Below are positions 50,697 to 63,112 of a DNA stretch of 64,000 nucleotides, piece by piece. The DNA is from Diphasiastrum complanatum. Lineage: Eukaryota > Streptophyta > Lycopodiopsida > Lycopodiales > Lycopodiaceae. Under the pieces are notes generated by a model that was not told the DNA's origin, searched no databases, and saw nothing but the letters and a program-made list of their open reading frames with translations. Where the stretch lies: contig CM055105.1 of NCBI GenBank assembly GCA_029204225.1, forward strand, positions 14,704,221 to 14,768,220, read 5' to 3'. The stretch's first letter is position 1. Each line of letters starts with the position of its first letter. The translations under genes were made by a program, and so were the position numbers.

Positions 50697-50704
50697 TGGT
50701 ATCT

Positions 50705-51106
50705 CACATCTAGATTTTATTCCACGTCGAGGTCTGTTGGTGACTAATGACCTTGAGAGGACCCGAACACTCTAATTGAGACATATGGAGTAGTGCATGT
50801 ACATGTGACAAATATAGATAGGAAAAATGCATGAAGAGTTGTGAACTATTTATAGTTGACCTGCATGAGGATTGCATGGGCTCATGCACGAAATCCTACT
50901 CTCTATATATTGGGGTAGAGATGATCATGTCGAGGACTTTGGTCTAGGTTACCAGTTGAGCTCTTCTCCTCTTGTTATCACATGGCATGGCTTGAGGGCT
51001 AGATTCGGGAGGGATCTAGGATTGGTTGGGTGGTTTTGCTCCATAGTCTCTCTTGTTGTATTTTTTTCTATCCTCATCTTAGGGGTATTCCCTAGTGATC
51101 TCTACA
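50705..51106 (+). mobile_element. 5'-truncated LTR
   Basis: It matches 2,437-2,850 (..CTAGATTTTATTCCAC.. to ..TCTCTACA), lacking about 80 bp of the LTR start, and is followed by a primer-binding site. TATA motifs (CTATTTATAG; CTCTATATATTG) are conserved. Confidence 0.75.
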
Positions 51107-51107
51107 T

Positions 51108-51120
51108 TGGTATCAGAGCC
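51108..51120 (+). promoter_or_regulatory. Primer-binding site (tRNA-Met type)
   Basis: TGGTATCAGAGCC, a perfect complement to plant initiator tRNA-Met, one base after the LTR end. Confidence 0.9.
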
Positions 51121-51249
51121 CGGCTAAGATGCGGTTTTGGATGGGATGGAGACAAGTTCTACATCAAATCGAAATTGAAATGCACTTGGATTCGCATCCC
51201 AGATGGCATTAGAGAAAATTTGGCCTTGAAAAGGGCCCTATAAGGATTG

Positions 51250-51720
51250 CCACGTAGTATGACAATATTTTGGCAATGTAAAATACTAACATATAATCTT
51301 TGTTTGCTCGCAATCCTTCCCACATAGTCTTCGATTATTAGCTATTATGCGCATAGTATAGTCTGTGGCTGAAAAACATCATAACTTTGAACAACAGCTT
51401 GGATTGAGACGATTATAGTGCCATTAGAAAGCCCTTGACGAGGGCTTTTCAACAACACCCATTATGACCCAGTTCTAAGCGACGATGAAGAACTTATGGC
51501 CGGTCAAAGTTTTTGTTGGTCAACAATTGGTCAAGTTGATTGACAAGTTTGACCGGGTTGATCAAGTGTTGACCAACCCAAGCTTTGACTGGCCATAACG
51601 TCTTCACCGTAGCTTGGAGCTAGGTCATGTTGGGTGTCGTCGAAATGCGCTCGTCAGGTCAAACAATATCAGGTTGACCAAGTGTTGACATCCCAAAACT
51701 TTGACGAATTTGTACAAAGT
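51250..51720. other. Spacer rich in TTGAC/GTCAA
   Basis: About a dozen TTGAC cores in both orientations between 51,490 and 51,715. No gene is seen. Confidence 0.5.
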
Positions 51721-51945
51721 TTTACTGTCACATAAAAAAACCATCTGGTTGGTACTATCATTCACAAATTCCTATCATTTGAGAGTTCCAACTCTTAGGA
51801 ATAAGGCTCTTTAAAGTACAAATGTGAACCAAGTATCATTCTCATTCCATGTCACAATCTACAATAACAAATAGGTCAACTCATGGTCCCATATATATTA
51901 AAAATAAATTCAATTTAATGAATTCAATAAACTGGTGCTATGCGA
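51720..51945 (-). repeat. Inverted copy of 1,450-1,660
   Basis: It shares, in inverse, TTGGTACTATCATTCACAAAT, CCTAAGACTTGGAACT-like and AATGAGAATGATACTTGGTT segments with the retrotransposon interior at 1.5 kb. Confidence 0.7.
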
Positions 51946-51962
51946 TTTTCTTACAGGGATTA

Positions 51963-54770
51963 TTAACCAATCCAAAACATAATCACATTTATCTTCTCAA
52001 GAATCTTTGCAACGGGTGCAAAGGTCTCCTCATAATCAAGACCATGGATTTGAGCAAATCCTTTGGCACATAATCTTGCTTTATGCTTGTTGATGGTGCC
52101 ATCATGATTGAACTTGATCCGAAATACCCACTTGTAACCAATCACATGCTTGTTGGAAGGAGGATCCACAAGCTCCCAAGTATTGTTGGTGATCAATGCA
52201 TCATACTCTTGCTTCATGGCATCATACCACTCCTTGGTATTGAGTGCCTCTTGTACATTCTTTGGCTCTTCATGAGAGACATAAAAAACATAATTAGTGG
52301 AATCAAGATCCACTTGTTTGCCTTTGTCAACATATGAGAGCCTCTTAGGCTCGGATCTATCTCTCATGGATCTTCTTGGTGAAAAAATACGAGGAGAGTC
52401 TTCTTCAAATCTCGACCCCATCACATCATGATTGTCTTCAAAATCAATAATTGATGATGCATCCATAGATTTCTTGATCTCGGCCTCTTCAAATGATGAG
52501 TGTTGATCTTCATGAAAGACAACATCTCTACTTTCAATAACTTGAGAAGTAGAGAGTATAAAGACTCTATAGGCCTTCTTGGTGGATGAGTATCCAACCA
52601 TGATCCCTTTGCATGCACTAGGATCTTCCTTCTTCCTTGTTTCCAAGGGAATATGGACAAAGCATAAGCATCCAAAAACTCTAAGGTGATCAACCTTAGG
52701 CTTCTTCAAAAATAAGATTTCATATGGTGACTTTCCTCCAAGAGCTATATGTGGGAGCCTATTGCAAAGATAATTTGCACAATTAATGGCTTCTCCCAAA
52801 AAATCTTTTGGCAAAGATGCCTCAATTCTCATAGATTTTGCACATTCACATAGAGATCTATTCTTTCTCTTGGCCACTCCATTTTGAGATGGAGAGTAGG
52901 CACAAGAAAACTCTCTTTTAATGCCTTCAAGCTCACAAAATTCTTGAAATTTATTGGAGATATATTCACCACCTCCATCACTTCTAAGAGCTTTAATCTT
53001 GAATGAGAATTGCTTCTCTACATAAGCTTTGAAAATAAGGAAATGATCAAACACCATAGATTTTGAAGCAAGAAGATATATCCAAGTGAATCTTGTGTAA
53101 TCATCAATGAAAGTAACAAAACAAGTGGCTCCTCCCTTGCTTGTAGTTGATGAGAAATGCACATCCGAGTGGATTAACTCCAAATGATGCTTGCTTTTGA
53201 TAGAAGATCTTGTAAATGGCTTTTTGTGAGATTTAGCAATAGCACAAGCCTCACAAGGCTTGATCTTCTTGGAGAATGACTTTGGCAAGCCAATAGCTTT
53301 GGATTCTTTGAACATAGAGAGCATGGATTTGTAGTTGGGATGTCCCAACCTCCTATGCCATAATTCCTCCATAGAGAGCTTGTTCACAAGAGCAACATTA
53401 CAAGCATTCACATACTCATTTGGATCTAGTTTATAGATGCCACCAAATCTAGATCCTAATCCAAGTATCTCATCATTCTTCTTGATAGTGCAAGTATCAA
53501 CATTGAATTTTACATCAAGGCCATTATCAAGCAATTGGCCAACACTAATAAGATTCTTGGTAAGCTTAGGTACATAAAGAACTCTAGAGAGAGAAAGAAC
53601 TTTAGAGGATGCAAGCTTCAAGGGAATGTTCCCTATGCCTTCAATAGGACATTCAAAATCATTTGCAGTGTATATTGAATTCTTCACTCCATCATAAGGT
53701 GCAATAGAAGAGAAAGAGTCCTTGGAGCTACACATATGTGAAGAGGCTCCACTATCAATATACCATAGGCCGTCCTTCTTGAAAGGAGTAGATGAGAAAC
53801 TAGAGACCATAAGAGATCCCTCTCCATCACTTGCAATAGTGTCTTCCTTCTCATTGGTAATATTGGCTTGCTTGAGTTGATTTTTTTTTTTGAAGCAATT
53901 GGTGGCATAATGACCTTTCTTGCCACAATAAAAGCACTTGATCTTCTTCTTCTTCTTGAGCTTGGATGATGAAGCATTAGAGGAATCATCTTCCTCCTCA
54001 TCTTTGTCTTTGGATTTGACTTTGTCCTTGCTTGAGGATAGTTAATGTTGGTTCTTGCTCCTCTCTTTGTGCTTATCCTTGACAAAAAGAGCTTTGCCAT
54101 TATTATGAGTGAGAGAAAGCTTGTCCATCCTCAAGAGCTTATACTCTTGTCTTGATTCTTCTGAAATTAGCACACTTTGGAGAGCCTCCAAACTTGGTAG
54201 CTCCTCCTTAATGGCATAGGATTGGACAAGATTATCAAATTTACTTCTCAAGCCATTGAGAATGACTTGAACTAGCTCATTTTAATTGATGGAATCACCA
54301 ATACAAGCAAGCTCTCTATGAATATCTTTTACTCTCAAAACATAACTAGATGCACTCTCATCACTCTTTTGGCTACTTTGAAAGATTTGATTCCTAAGAG
54401 TGAGAAGCCTAGAGGTATTCTTAGCCTCATAGATAGTCTTGAGACAATCCCAAGCTTCTTTGGCTGTTGTACAAGTACCTATCTCCCTCAATATCTCATT
54501 AAAGACATTCATCTTAATGTAGTGGAGAGCCATCCTAGCTCTCTTTTTGTAATTTTGAACCTCTTGAAGAACTTGTGGTTCTTCTTCAAGGCCAAGAACT
54601 ATGTCCATCACGTCTTGAAGGATCAAGATGGACTCCATCCTCATTTTCCAAATTGAATAATTTGAAGTGGTCAATCTTTCACTTGGTTCCAACAAGGATG
54701 AACCCATTGAAGACATTTGAAGTGAAGGAAACTCAGATGATGAACAATAAATGTTGTTACACACTTTCAA
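51963..54770 (-). pseudogene. Ty1/copia gag-pol, two in-frame stops, truncated in RT
   Basis: From 54,770: Gag with LTTSNYSIWKMRME and EAWDCLKTIYEAKN (UBN2-like), TAA at 54,284-54,282, Gag continues, TAA at 54,044-54,042, then the zinc knuckle CFYCGKKGHYATNC, protease LWYIDSGASSHM, pre-integrase LWHRRLGHPNYKSM with a later C-x2-C, and integrase core HSDVHFSS / LRSDGGGEYI / SPSQNGVAKRKNR (the D,D,E region, with a Lys where Glu often stands in VAKR/VAER). The RT start is YKWVFRIKFNHDGTINKHKA to ETFAPVAK, cut at about 51,990. All parts lie in one frame, as copia polyproteins do. The catalytic RT and RNase H are lost. The few lesions suggest a fairly young insertion. It would have encoded the proteins for retrotransposition in cytoplasmic particles. 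Confidence 0.92.
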
Positions 54771-54779
54771 TAGGATCCA

Positions 54780-55455
54780 ATAATTGAGTACTATGTCCTC
54801 CTATGAAAGATCTTACAATAATTTGTGAATTGATTCTCACTAGCTACACAAATCTCTCTAAAACAAGATCTATTTCACATCAAATGATGGAGTATAGGCA
54901 AAGTTAGGATCCAACACTCTTAGCACATGTGAAATACACTAAGAAACCAAATTTGACTCAAATACAATGATATTGCATGAAACAAAATGGCTAAGATCTC
55001 AAAACAGTGCCTAGATCACATATAGATGAGATTGGCAAGCATACAACTGTGATTTTGGATCAACCAAGCAATCTCTTGACCAAACCAAATGTGTCCACCT
55101 AGGTCTAGGTGCCCTACCTAACCCTCTTCAAAAGCTTATAGCTTTTGATTGGCTCAACCAAATGGAATGAAACTGATTGCAACAGAAACTAGACAAAAAT
55201 AGCTTCAAAACAAGCTATCAAGCAAGATAAATGGATCAAACATGAGAGAGAACTTCCAAACTGAAATTGGATGTTCTTCACACATGTCTGAGCACCTGAT
55301 TCCGTACAGTACCAGGTCAGACCCAATCAATGTCCTTTTGATCTCTTTTGATCCAAGATTGAACAAGATAGCTAGGAAAATGGGCCTTGACAATTTCTAG
55401 CTCAAGATTGATGAAAATTTTTCACTTAGATAGATCAAAATGCATGGTAACCTTG
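54780..55455 (-). other. Leader of the copia element
   Basis: Sequence between the gag start and the primer-binding site, without a recognised gene. It is the expected untranslated leader, though long for copia. Confidence 0.5.
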
Positions 55456-55459
55456 GGTA

Positions 55460-55472
55460 GGCTCTGATACCA
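55460..55472 (-). promoter_or_regulatory. Primer-binding site of the copia element
   Basis: The minus strand reads TGGTATCAGAGCC. It abuts the LTR end at 55,473 and is co-oriented with the gag-pol at 51,963-54,770. Confidence 0.9.
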
Positions 55473-55675
55473 TGTTGATTTTCACACGTGTGGACTGCCC
55501 ACTACATGTACTTGTGATCTCCTAAGGTGTGTAGATGCACCAAGATCAAGACTAGATTGAGATTCAAGATCAATCTTGTATCCTATGGCAAAAACACACT
55601 ACTACATGCATTCAATCACTTCCAACTCTCACTCACACGTGTGGGAAGTATTCAAAAAATAATCTAAGTAAAAAC
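55473..55675 (-). mobile_element. 5' LTR of the copia element, probably truncated
   Basis: On the minus strand it ends ..ACGTGTGAAAATCAACA before the primer-binding site. The outer end is unclear because an unrelated copia RNase H fragment begins by 55,689. CACACGTGTG palindromes lie near both ends (about 55,485 and 55,635). Confidence 0.55.
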
Positions 55676-55688
55676 AAGCTGCTCTCAT

Positions 55689-55830
55689 ATTGCTGCAGCC
55701 AAGATGGCTAATGAGCTAACATGGCTCAAACAGTTTCTAGAAGGACTGGGAGACAGCACCAATGATCCCTTGATGTTGTACATGGATAACGCCTCTTCTA
55801 TTCATCTAAGTAAAAGCATATATTGTTGCG
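55689..55830 (+). pseudogene. Copia RNase H fragment
   Basis: IAAAKMANELTWLKQFLEGL then LMLYMDNASSIHLSK matches the copia RNase H pattern (AEY-x-AA..E-x-x-WL..LL..LY-x-DN-x-S-x-IHL). A GC-rich piece interrupts it at about 55,830; TRLGLTFIHHHLRK at 55,880-55,920 may be the continuation. It is opposite in strand to the neighbouring copia and so from another element. Confidence 0.7.
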
Positions 55831-58559
55831 CCGGCGCCTCAAAGGGGCGCTGGGACTTGAGCGGTTTCCCCAACACACGCTTAGGTCTAACATTCATCCA
55901 TCATCACTTACGTAAAAGCCAACTCAGAAATGTAACAAGCTTAACCATTCAGACTTAAGAAAATTGGAATCCCAACCAACCCGAAAGCCAACTCAGAATC
56001 CGTCCCCAAAAGGTATCCAAAGGCAAAGACAAGCCACACATGAAACCCAAGGCATAGTGGTCGCCAAACTGACCAATTGGCATAGCGGCAAGCCCCATGT
56101 CGATGACAGGGACCCTTAGGCGCCAGCGACGCAAAAAGGTTGTAGTAAGGGTCCCGGAGGCGAAACCTAAATGGTAATCATCCCCAAGGATCAACTTTAT
56201 TAGATCTGGAAGAGGCTACATTCATACATAGACTGACCGGTCTCGGGGCCATGAACACTTGTTGGGCATTGTGCCTAGCTCGTGTTGGTAGAGGGAGCTA
56301 AGACCTGGCGACTGGATTCCTGGCGCTGGTTGAGCTGCCCAAGTTTTTGTTTGTCTGACTCCCCCTATAGTTCTGGTGTGATTCGGCACACCCCCTCTGT
56401 CATGAACATAGTGCTTTCTGGTAAAGCACGCTTTTTAGGACTTAGTTTTGATTTTGCTGATTACGCCTGACAAGCCTGGCAGAATCAGTCTAGGCAGAAT
56501 GAACTTGCTTCCTAACTAGGCCATGACTCGAGCTCCAGAGCTAGCTCATGACTTGTGACTGCTTGACTGACTCACCACAGATCGGAGGCTCAGTCGTCGA
56601 CGTTCTAACTTGCTTTGGGACATTAGGAAACGTCACCCCTTAGAGTCTTACAGGGCATGCTGGGTGCACCCGAGTCAGCTTTACGACATATCCCCTCTTA
56701 GTAACCAAAAACTACTTAAGATATGGGATTTAACTCTGAACTGATGAACATGTGCATGTGCTGATTTTAACCTGGTACATGTGAATCATGATGTACTTGT
56801 TCTCACTTTATTCAAGAAACGATCAAGGTTTTATTGGAATGGGGACACGTGACCACTATGAGGTGCTCACTATGAGTGACCACTATGAGGTGCTCACTTT
56901 GTTTGAGAAAGGAACAAGGCTTTATTGGAATGGTGAGGCAATGATTACCTGAACAGGTCGTGTTGTAAAGCTACCTTTACATAGCTTTACTTCCGATGCC
57001 ACTGGCGCGAGCATTGTCCCTGGCGCCAGCAGCGCCCCTGCTGCTCCCGACTGTAGCGCAGGCATCCCAAAGGGAGCCGGGAACCACGACTTAGCTTCCC
57101 AGCCTTCAACTCTTGCCATCCAAATCCACTTGACATACAAGCAGCCAACTCGCCAACAACGATCAGACTTGACCAGCTTGAAGTTCCGAAAACCAACATT
57201 GAGATCCAACCTGGCGCCATGCCAGATCGGGGGTCCTGATGTGGGTGACTTCCCTCCAAGCAAGCCGCCCGACCGACTCAGGGCGAGCTCCAACCAAGTC
57301 TCAGCCTCCCTTGCTGGAATGTTGTCATGGCTCTCGCCTTGGCATGCTAGCGCCCCGGAGACTAGGGTCGGCCACACACTTGAAATGTAACCTTCTCAGA
57401 TTTATCAATAAAGTGGGATTTTTCTCAAACTGACTCTGATTACCTTCTGGGTTTCAGTGTTCGGTAAAAGCGCCAGTTGTAAGGCCGCTTTCAAAATTTT
57501 TAACTTGGCACATAGCTGAGGGTCGTATCCCGGGACGCCAGCGGTATGCCATCGGGACCATTCGGTCCGTGGCTCCAGCAGTATGCTGTCGGGACCATTT
57601 GGTCCAGGAACTGGTTGTTTCCATATCTGTCGCGGCTTGTGGTTCTCAGTGTTCCTTGCATGAATGTGAATGGGTTAAGCTCTTGGGGAATGGGCTCTAA
57701 CCTGTCGGCTGAGTTGGATGGCTTGCTTGGGTGGATGTCACCTGTTTATGGCTGTCAAGTCTGGCATGGCGCCAGGTTGGCTTCCAGCGCTCGTGACGAA
57801 GCTTTTAGTTGGTTAAGTCTGATGTATGTCAGACCGCTTGCTTGGAATGGATATTACTCATTTGTAATGAAGCTTCGAGTTGGTTAAGTTTGATGTATGT
57901 CGGGCGGCTTGCTTGGAGGGAAGTCACCCACATCGGGACCCCCGATCTGGCATGTGGCCAGGTTGGATCTCAATGTTGGTTTTCGGATCTTCAAGTTGGT
58001 TAAGTCTGATCGTTGTTGGCGAGTTGGCTACTTGTATGGCAAGTGGGTTTGGATTGCAAGAGTTGAAGGCTGGGAAGCTAAGTCGTGGTTCCCGGCTCCC
58101 TTTGGGATGCCTGCGCTACACATTGCCTCAGTCACGGCCCACCACTTTTTGGTCGATAGCCCTTATAGCTAAACGATCGGCAGCTATACCGCACCGGCAG
58201 CTAACCACTCGTGCTTTACACCCGAATTGGGGCAGCATCTCTGTATCAATGGTTAACCCGTACAGTTCGAATATGTAGCCTCGCACCCCACAAGGTACAG
58301 ATCATGCTTTCACCTACCTAGGAAGCACTTTGCCTCGTCCGTCCTACGTGCAGACAGTGCCAGGCCCGAACCACGAGAACTGACCGTGCTTACACCTCAA
58401 GGGCAGCACTTTGACTCATTAAGTCCCCCGTTCTGCCAACCACCCTGACCATGGACGCACCCATGCTTACATTGTGGGCAACACCTTGCACAACAGTTGT
58501 CTTGATGAACCCCAAACTTTCGCCATTTCCGTGAGATCCGCATAGCTGACCGGCTAGTC

Positions 58560-58572
58560 GGCTCTAATACCA
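58560..58572 (-). promoter_or_regulatory. Primer-binding site next to block A LTR
   Basis: The minus strand reads TGGTATTAGAGCC, two bases after an LTR-type end ..GCGCTACA. The internal region would run leftwards from here to about 58,130, where no retrotransposon protein is recognised. Confidence 0.7.
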
Positions 58573-59134
58573 CATGTAGCGCAGGCATCCCAAAGGGAGC
58601 CGAAAACCATGACTTAGCTTCCCAGCCTTCAACTCTTGCCATCCAAACCCACTTGACATACAAGCAGCCAACTCGCCAACAACGATCAGACTTAACCAAC
58701 TTGAAGTTCCGAAAACCAACATTGAGATCCAACCTGGCGCCATGTCAGATCGGGGGTCCCGATGTGGGTGACTTCCCTCCAAGCAAGCCGCCCGACATAC
58801 ATCAAACTTAACCAACTCGAAGCTTCGTTACAAACGAGTAACATCCATTCCAAGCAAGCGGTCTGACTTACATCAGACTTAACCAACTGAAAGCTTCATC
58901 ACGAGCGCTGAAAGCCAACCTGGCGCCACGCCAGACTGGACAGCCATAAACAGGTAACTTCCACCCAAGCAAGCCATCCAACTCAGTTGACATGTTAAAG
59001 CCTGTTCCCCAAGAGCTTAACCCATTCACGTTCATGCAAGGAACACTCAGAACCACAAGCCGCGACAGATATGGAGACAACCAGTTCCCGGACCAAATAG
59101 GCGCCGGCGCAACAGCAACAGGGACGCTACTGGC

Positions 59135-60543
59135 GCCGGGGACAATGCTGGCGCCAGTGCCGCCGGAAGTAAAGCTTGTAAAGGTAGCTTTACAATATCC
59201 ACCGTACCTTTATAAAATTTGATATCTGAATCAAATGTCAGATTAAAGTAAATGTGTCTCCCAATTAAAATAACTATACATTTAAGGTAATGGCACAGTA
59301 CTCAATTTACTGGCCACTTTTTATTAACACTGAAGCTGGCACACCACAATCGAAGGCTCAGCTTTTTGTACCGAAAAATTACATAACATAAAAATATCTC
59401 TTTGTCTGGCGAAATTTGGACCTAATAAGCTGACAAGTTTTTGTTGTGGAAAGGAAAGCTTGTTATAGGCTTTCTCTTGACAAGCAATGATGAGGAGACA
59501 TAGTGAGTACGCTGACTTGTGTTACGTGTAAAGCAGTTGATCAACGAAGGACCTGTGGAAGTTGAGTCTTGCACGAGAGACTTGGTACTTCGAGCGGATG
59601 CTAAGGGACAGTTCGTATTGGAAATCGGACTAGTGCAAACTTTGGGTGCATGTGTCTGATTCAAAGAGAGCTACTTGAAGCCAAGCTGGATGTACACTTC
59701 TTGTTTTGACTATGAGACAACTGACCAGTGATGGAATTGTGAAAGTTAAGTTTTGCGTGACGGACATGGCGCTTCAAACGAACGCGAAGAGATAGTTCCT
59801 ATGCGGAGCAAACTGGTGCGACCCCTTGGCTCTCCACGAGGTCAATGGTTACATTTGGATTCATTCAAAGACAACTACTTCAAGCTAAGTGAGAGGTGCA
59901 TTGCGAAGTACTCAAAATTTGCCTACCTCAAAGAGCCAAAAATGAAAAGTATCAAGATCAGGCTGGGACAAGGAGAGAAATCAAGGTGCAGAAGCAACAA
60001 GGCACGGAGTGGACCATAAAGTGGGCAATCAAACGATAAATCCATTGGCTCAAGGAACCCTGATACCTGTGCGGAATTGATTAGATCTGGAGCTCAGGGA
60101 GCTCAACACTAAGTGCATCAAGGACAAATCAGGAGCTCAAAGGAGTTCCAATGTCAGAAGTCAGAAGCGACAGGGGCGAACATTTCACAGAAAGGCCTCT
60201 GTCACCAGTTAATAAGGTTCTTGGGTTTCACGAAAGCGATATAAAACCTACGCTTTTTCCAGACAAAGTGATATTTTCAAGTAAAGTAATTTTTCAGTAC
60301 AAAGAGCTGAGCCTCCGACTTGTGGTGTACCAGCTTCAATGTTAATAAAAAGTGGCCAGTAAAATGACTACTGTGCCAAATAGCTCAAATGTATAGTTAA
60401 TTTTAATTGGGAGACACCTTTACTTTAATCTGACATCTGATGAGGACATCAGATTTTATAAAGGTGGGGTGGATGTTGTAAAGGTAGTACCTTTACAAGC
60501 TTTACTTCCGGCGCCACCGGTGCCAGCATTGTCCCCGGCGCTT
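59135..60543. mobile_element. Element with roughly 270-bp inverted arms
   Basis: The left arm (about 59,135-59,410) and right arm (about 60,250-60,543) are inverse copies: both begin GCGCCGGGGACAATGCTGGC, pass through TAAAGCTTGTAAAGGTA and GTGTCTCCCAATTAAAA and end near ATCWCTTTGTCTGG. Between them are about 840 bp with short unrecognised frames. The right half also matches 12,085-12,400. It could be a foldback transposon or two opposed LTR pieces. Confidence 0.7.
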
Positions 60544-60740
60544 GGCAACCAACTTACCAATCTCCCTGGGAACCTGGAAGAATCTACTAATGTTCACAAT
60601 CTTGAAGATGGATGCCTTCGATGTTATTTTGGGATTAAGCTGGTTTAACGAACATGTTGTGGCCTTCTTGGCAAAAGGGGTTAACCTTGTGTTATTATAT
60701 AATGGTAGGGGACCTAGTGTCGTCAGAGTTGTGCCAGGGG
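60542..60740 (+). pseudogene. Ty3/gypsy aspartic protease fragment
   Basis: The frame contains TILKMDAFDVILGLSWFNEH, the C-terminal part of a gypsy retropepsin (F-x-V-x-x-x-D-x-FDVILG-x-x-W). The catalytic D-S/T-G is upstream and missing. It starts right at the arm of the 59-60 kb inverted element. Confidence 0.75.
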
Positions 60741-60764
60741 ACCAACTAGAAAAAAACGACACAA

Positions 60765-61030
60765 ATGAACCAAATGGAGCCAACATTGCCTGCAGTTTCT
60801 ACATCAAAGGTGAATTCAAGTGCCGATGCAGAGCTCAAGGAGCTCAACTTGTGTGACAAAGCGAAAGCTCACCTCTTTAACGAAGGACATCCAGCAGTGA
60901 CAAACCAGTTGATGCGAGGTGAAATGGAGCCAACATTGCCTGCAGCTTCTACATCAGAAGTGAATCTAAGTGCCGATGCAGAGCTCAAGGAGCTCAACCT
61001 AGGCGACCAAACAAAAAATCTAGAGTCCTA
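60765..61030 (+). repeat. Tandem duplication of about 150 bp
   Basis: The segment encoding MEPTLPA-x-STS and SADAELKELNL occurs at about 60,774-60,855 and 60,926-61,005. It is open as a 88-codon frame downstream of the protease fragment and may be linker sequence of the same polyprotein. Confidence 0.6.
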
Positions 61031-61379
61031 GGGGACTCATCCAGACGTGCGACGAAAATGACATATTTGAGGCTGAAGGGAGCCGTAAGTACCTTTTTCT
61101 TTCATGTTAATAAAGTAAGCCGCATTTCTCATCGAGGAGTGAGCTTCAGTCTAATGCCTAAGTGCAGCAGCTTTACACAGGTTTTACGTAAGTGAACTAG
61201 ATCCACACTTTTCTTGTGTTGGGTGCAAACACAATGTTTTTACTTCTCTTTATAGTTGGTCTCCTTTGGCCTGTGAATCAAGCCCGTGCCCTTGTATATG
61301 TGAATAAAGTCTGGCCGGTGAATTAAGCCCGTGCCAAGAGTCTTAGGTTCTAGTTTGGCCCTGATGAGGACATCATCTT

Positions 61380-61397
61380 TCTCAAACCAGGGGAGGA
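61380..61397 (+). promoter_or_regulatory. Possible polypurine tract before block B
   Basis: AACCAGGGGAGGATGT directly precedes TGTAAAGCTGACTCGG, the start of block B. The inverse start at about 56,690 is likewise preceded by a purine tract (CTAAGAGGGGATA on the minus strand). Confidence 0.45.
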
Positions 61398-62885
61398 TGT
61401 TGTAAAGCTGACTCGGGTGCACCCAACGTGCCATGTAAGACTCTAAGGGGTGACACTCTCTAAGGTCCCAGAGCAAGTTAGAACGTCAAGGACTGAGCCT
61501 CCGACCTGTGGTGAACCAGTCAAGTAGTCACAAGTCATGAGCTAGCTCTGGAGCTTGAGTCATGGCCTAGTCAAGAAGCAAGTTGATTCTGTCGCCGGGA
61601 AGGCTCTCGAGACCCTTGTCCAGGAGCCAGACTGATTCTGCCAGGCTTGCCAAGCTTAATCAGCAAAATAAAAACTAGGTCCTAAAAATCATGCTTTACC
61701 AGAAAGCACTATGTTTCAAACCAGAGGGGTGCGCCGAATCACAGCTAAACTATAGGGGGAGTCCGGCAGATAGAAACTTAGGCAGCGCAACCAGTGCCAG
61801 GAATCCAGTCGCTAGGTCTCACCTCCCTCTACCAGCACAAGCTAGGCATAATGTCCACCACGTGTTGGTGGCCCCGAGACCGGTCAGTCTATGTATGAAT
61901 GTAACCTTTTACAAATCTAATAAAGTTGATTCTTAGAGATGATTACCATTTCGGTTTCGCCTCCGGGACCGGTCCAAGTGGAAGGACCCTTACTACAACC
62001 TTTTTACGTCGCCGGTGTAGCGCAAGCATCCCAAAGGGAGCCGGGAGCTGCGACTTAGCTTCCCAGCCTTCAACTCTTGCCATCCAAACCCAATTGACAT
62101 ACAAGCATCTAACTCACCAACAACGATCAGACTTAACCAACTTGAAGTTCTGAAAACCAACATTGAGATCCAACCTGGCGCCATGCCAGATCGGGGGTCC
62201 CGATGGGGGTGACTTCCCTCCAAGCAAGCCGCCCGACATAAATCAAACTTGACCAACTCGAAGCTTCATTACAAACGAGTAACATCCATTCCAAGAAAGC
62301 GGTCTGACTTACATCAGACTTAACCAACTGAAAGCTTCATCACGAGCGCTAAAAGCCAACCTAGCGCCACGCCAGACTGGACAGCCATAAACAGGTAACT
62401 TCCACCCAAGCAAGCCATCCAACTCAGCTGACAGATTAAAGCCGGTTCCCCAAGAGCTTAACTCATTCACGTTCATGCAAGGAACACTCAGAACCACAAG
62501 CCGCGACAGATATGGAGACAACCAGTTCCTGGACCAAATGGTCCCGACAGCATACCGCTGGCGCCACGGACCGAATGGTCCCGACGGAATACCGCTGGCA
62601 TCCCGGGATACGACCCTCAGCTATGTGCCAACCTAAAAATTTTGAAAGCGGCTTTTACCGAACACTAAAACCCAGAAGGTAAACAGTGTCAGTTTGAGAA
62701 AAATTCCACTTTATTGATAAATCTGAGAAGGTTACATTTCAAGTGTGTGATCGACCCTAGTCTCCGGGGCGCTAGCTTGCCAAGGCGAGAGCAATGACAA
62801 CATTCCAGCAAGGGAGGCTGAGACTTGGTTGGAGCTCCCCTGAGTCGCAACCTGCACTCCCCTATAGTATTGGTGTGATTCGGCA

Positions 62886-62904
62886 CCCCCCCCCCCCCCC
62901 CCCC
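62886..62904 (+). repeat. (C)19 run
   Basis: A poly-C run extending the recurring GATTCGGCACCCCC motif (also near 56,385 and, inverted, 61,730 and 63,320). Confidence 0.95.
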
Positions 62905-62984
62905 ATACCAAGCACTCTACCCAAGCTGGTAAAGCACCAGTACCCTTACAAGCTTTACAACACTACCCTTACAAGCTTTAGTTC

Positions 62985-63112
62985 CGACGCCATCGGCGCC
63001 AGCTATGTCCTCGGCACCAGCAGCGCCCTTGCTGCTCCCGGCGCCAACGATGCCAATGGTGCCGACACTGCCTCCGGCGCCACTGTGACCTAAATCCAGC
63101 CGGCGCCAAGTT
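62985..63112. repeat. GGCGCC-rich cluster
   Basis: Repeated GGCGCC and GGTGCC with CAGC/ACC spacers. Similar clusters lie near 57,000-57,060, 59,095-59,165 and 60,510-60,543, each at a block boundary. Confidence 0.6.

Noticed and set aside
56922-59080. Many overlapping frames of 60-150 codons in the GC-rich region
   Set aside because: The same repeat is read in several frames and orientations, with no conserved domain except the gypsy protease at 60.5 kb.
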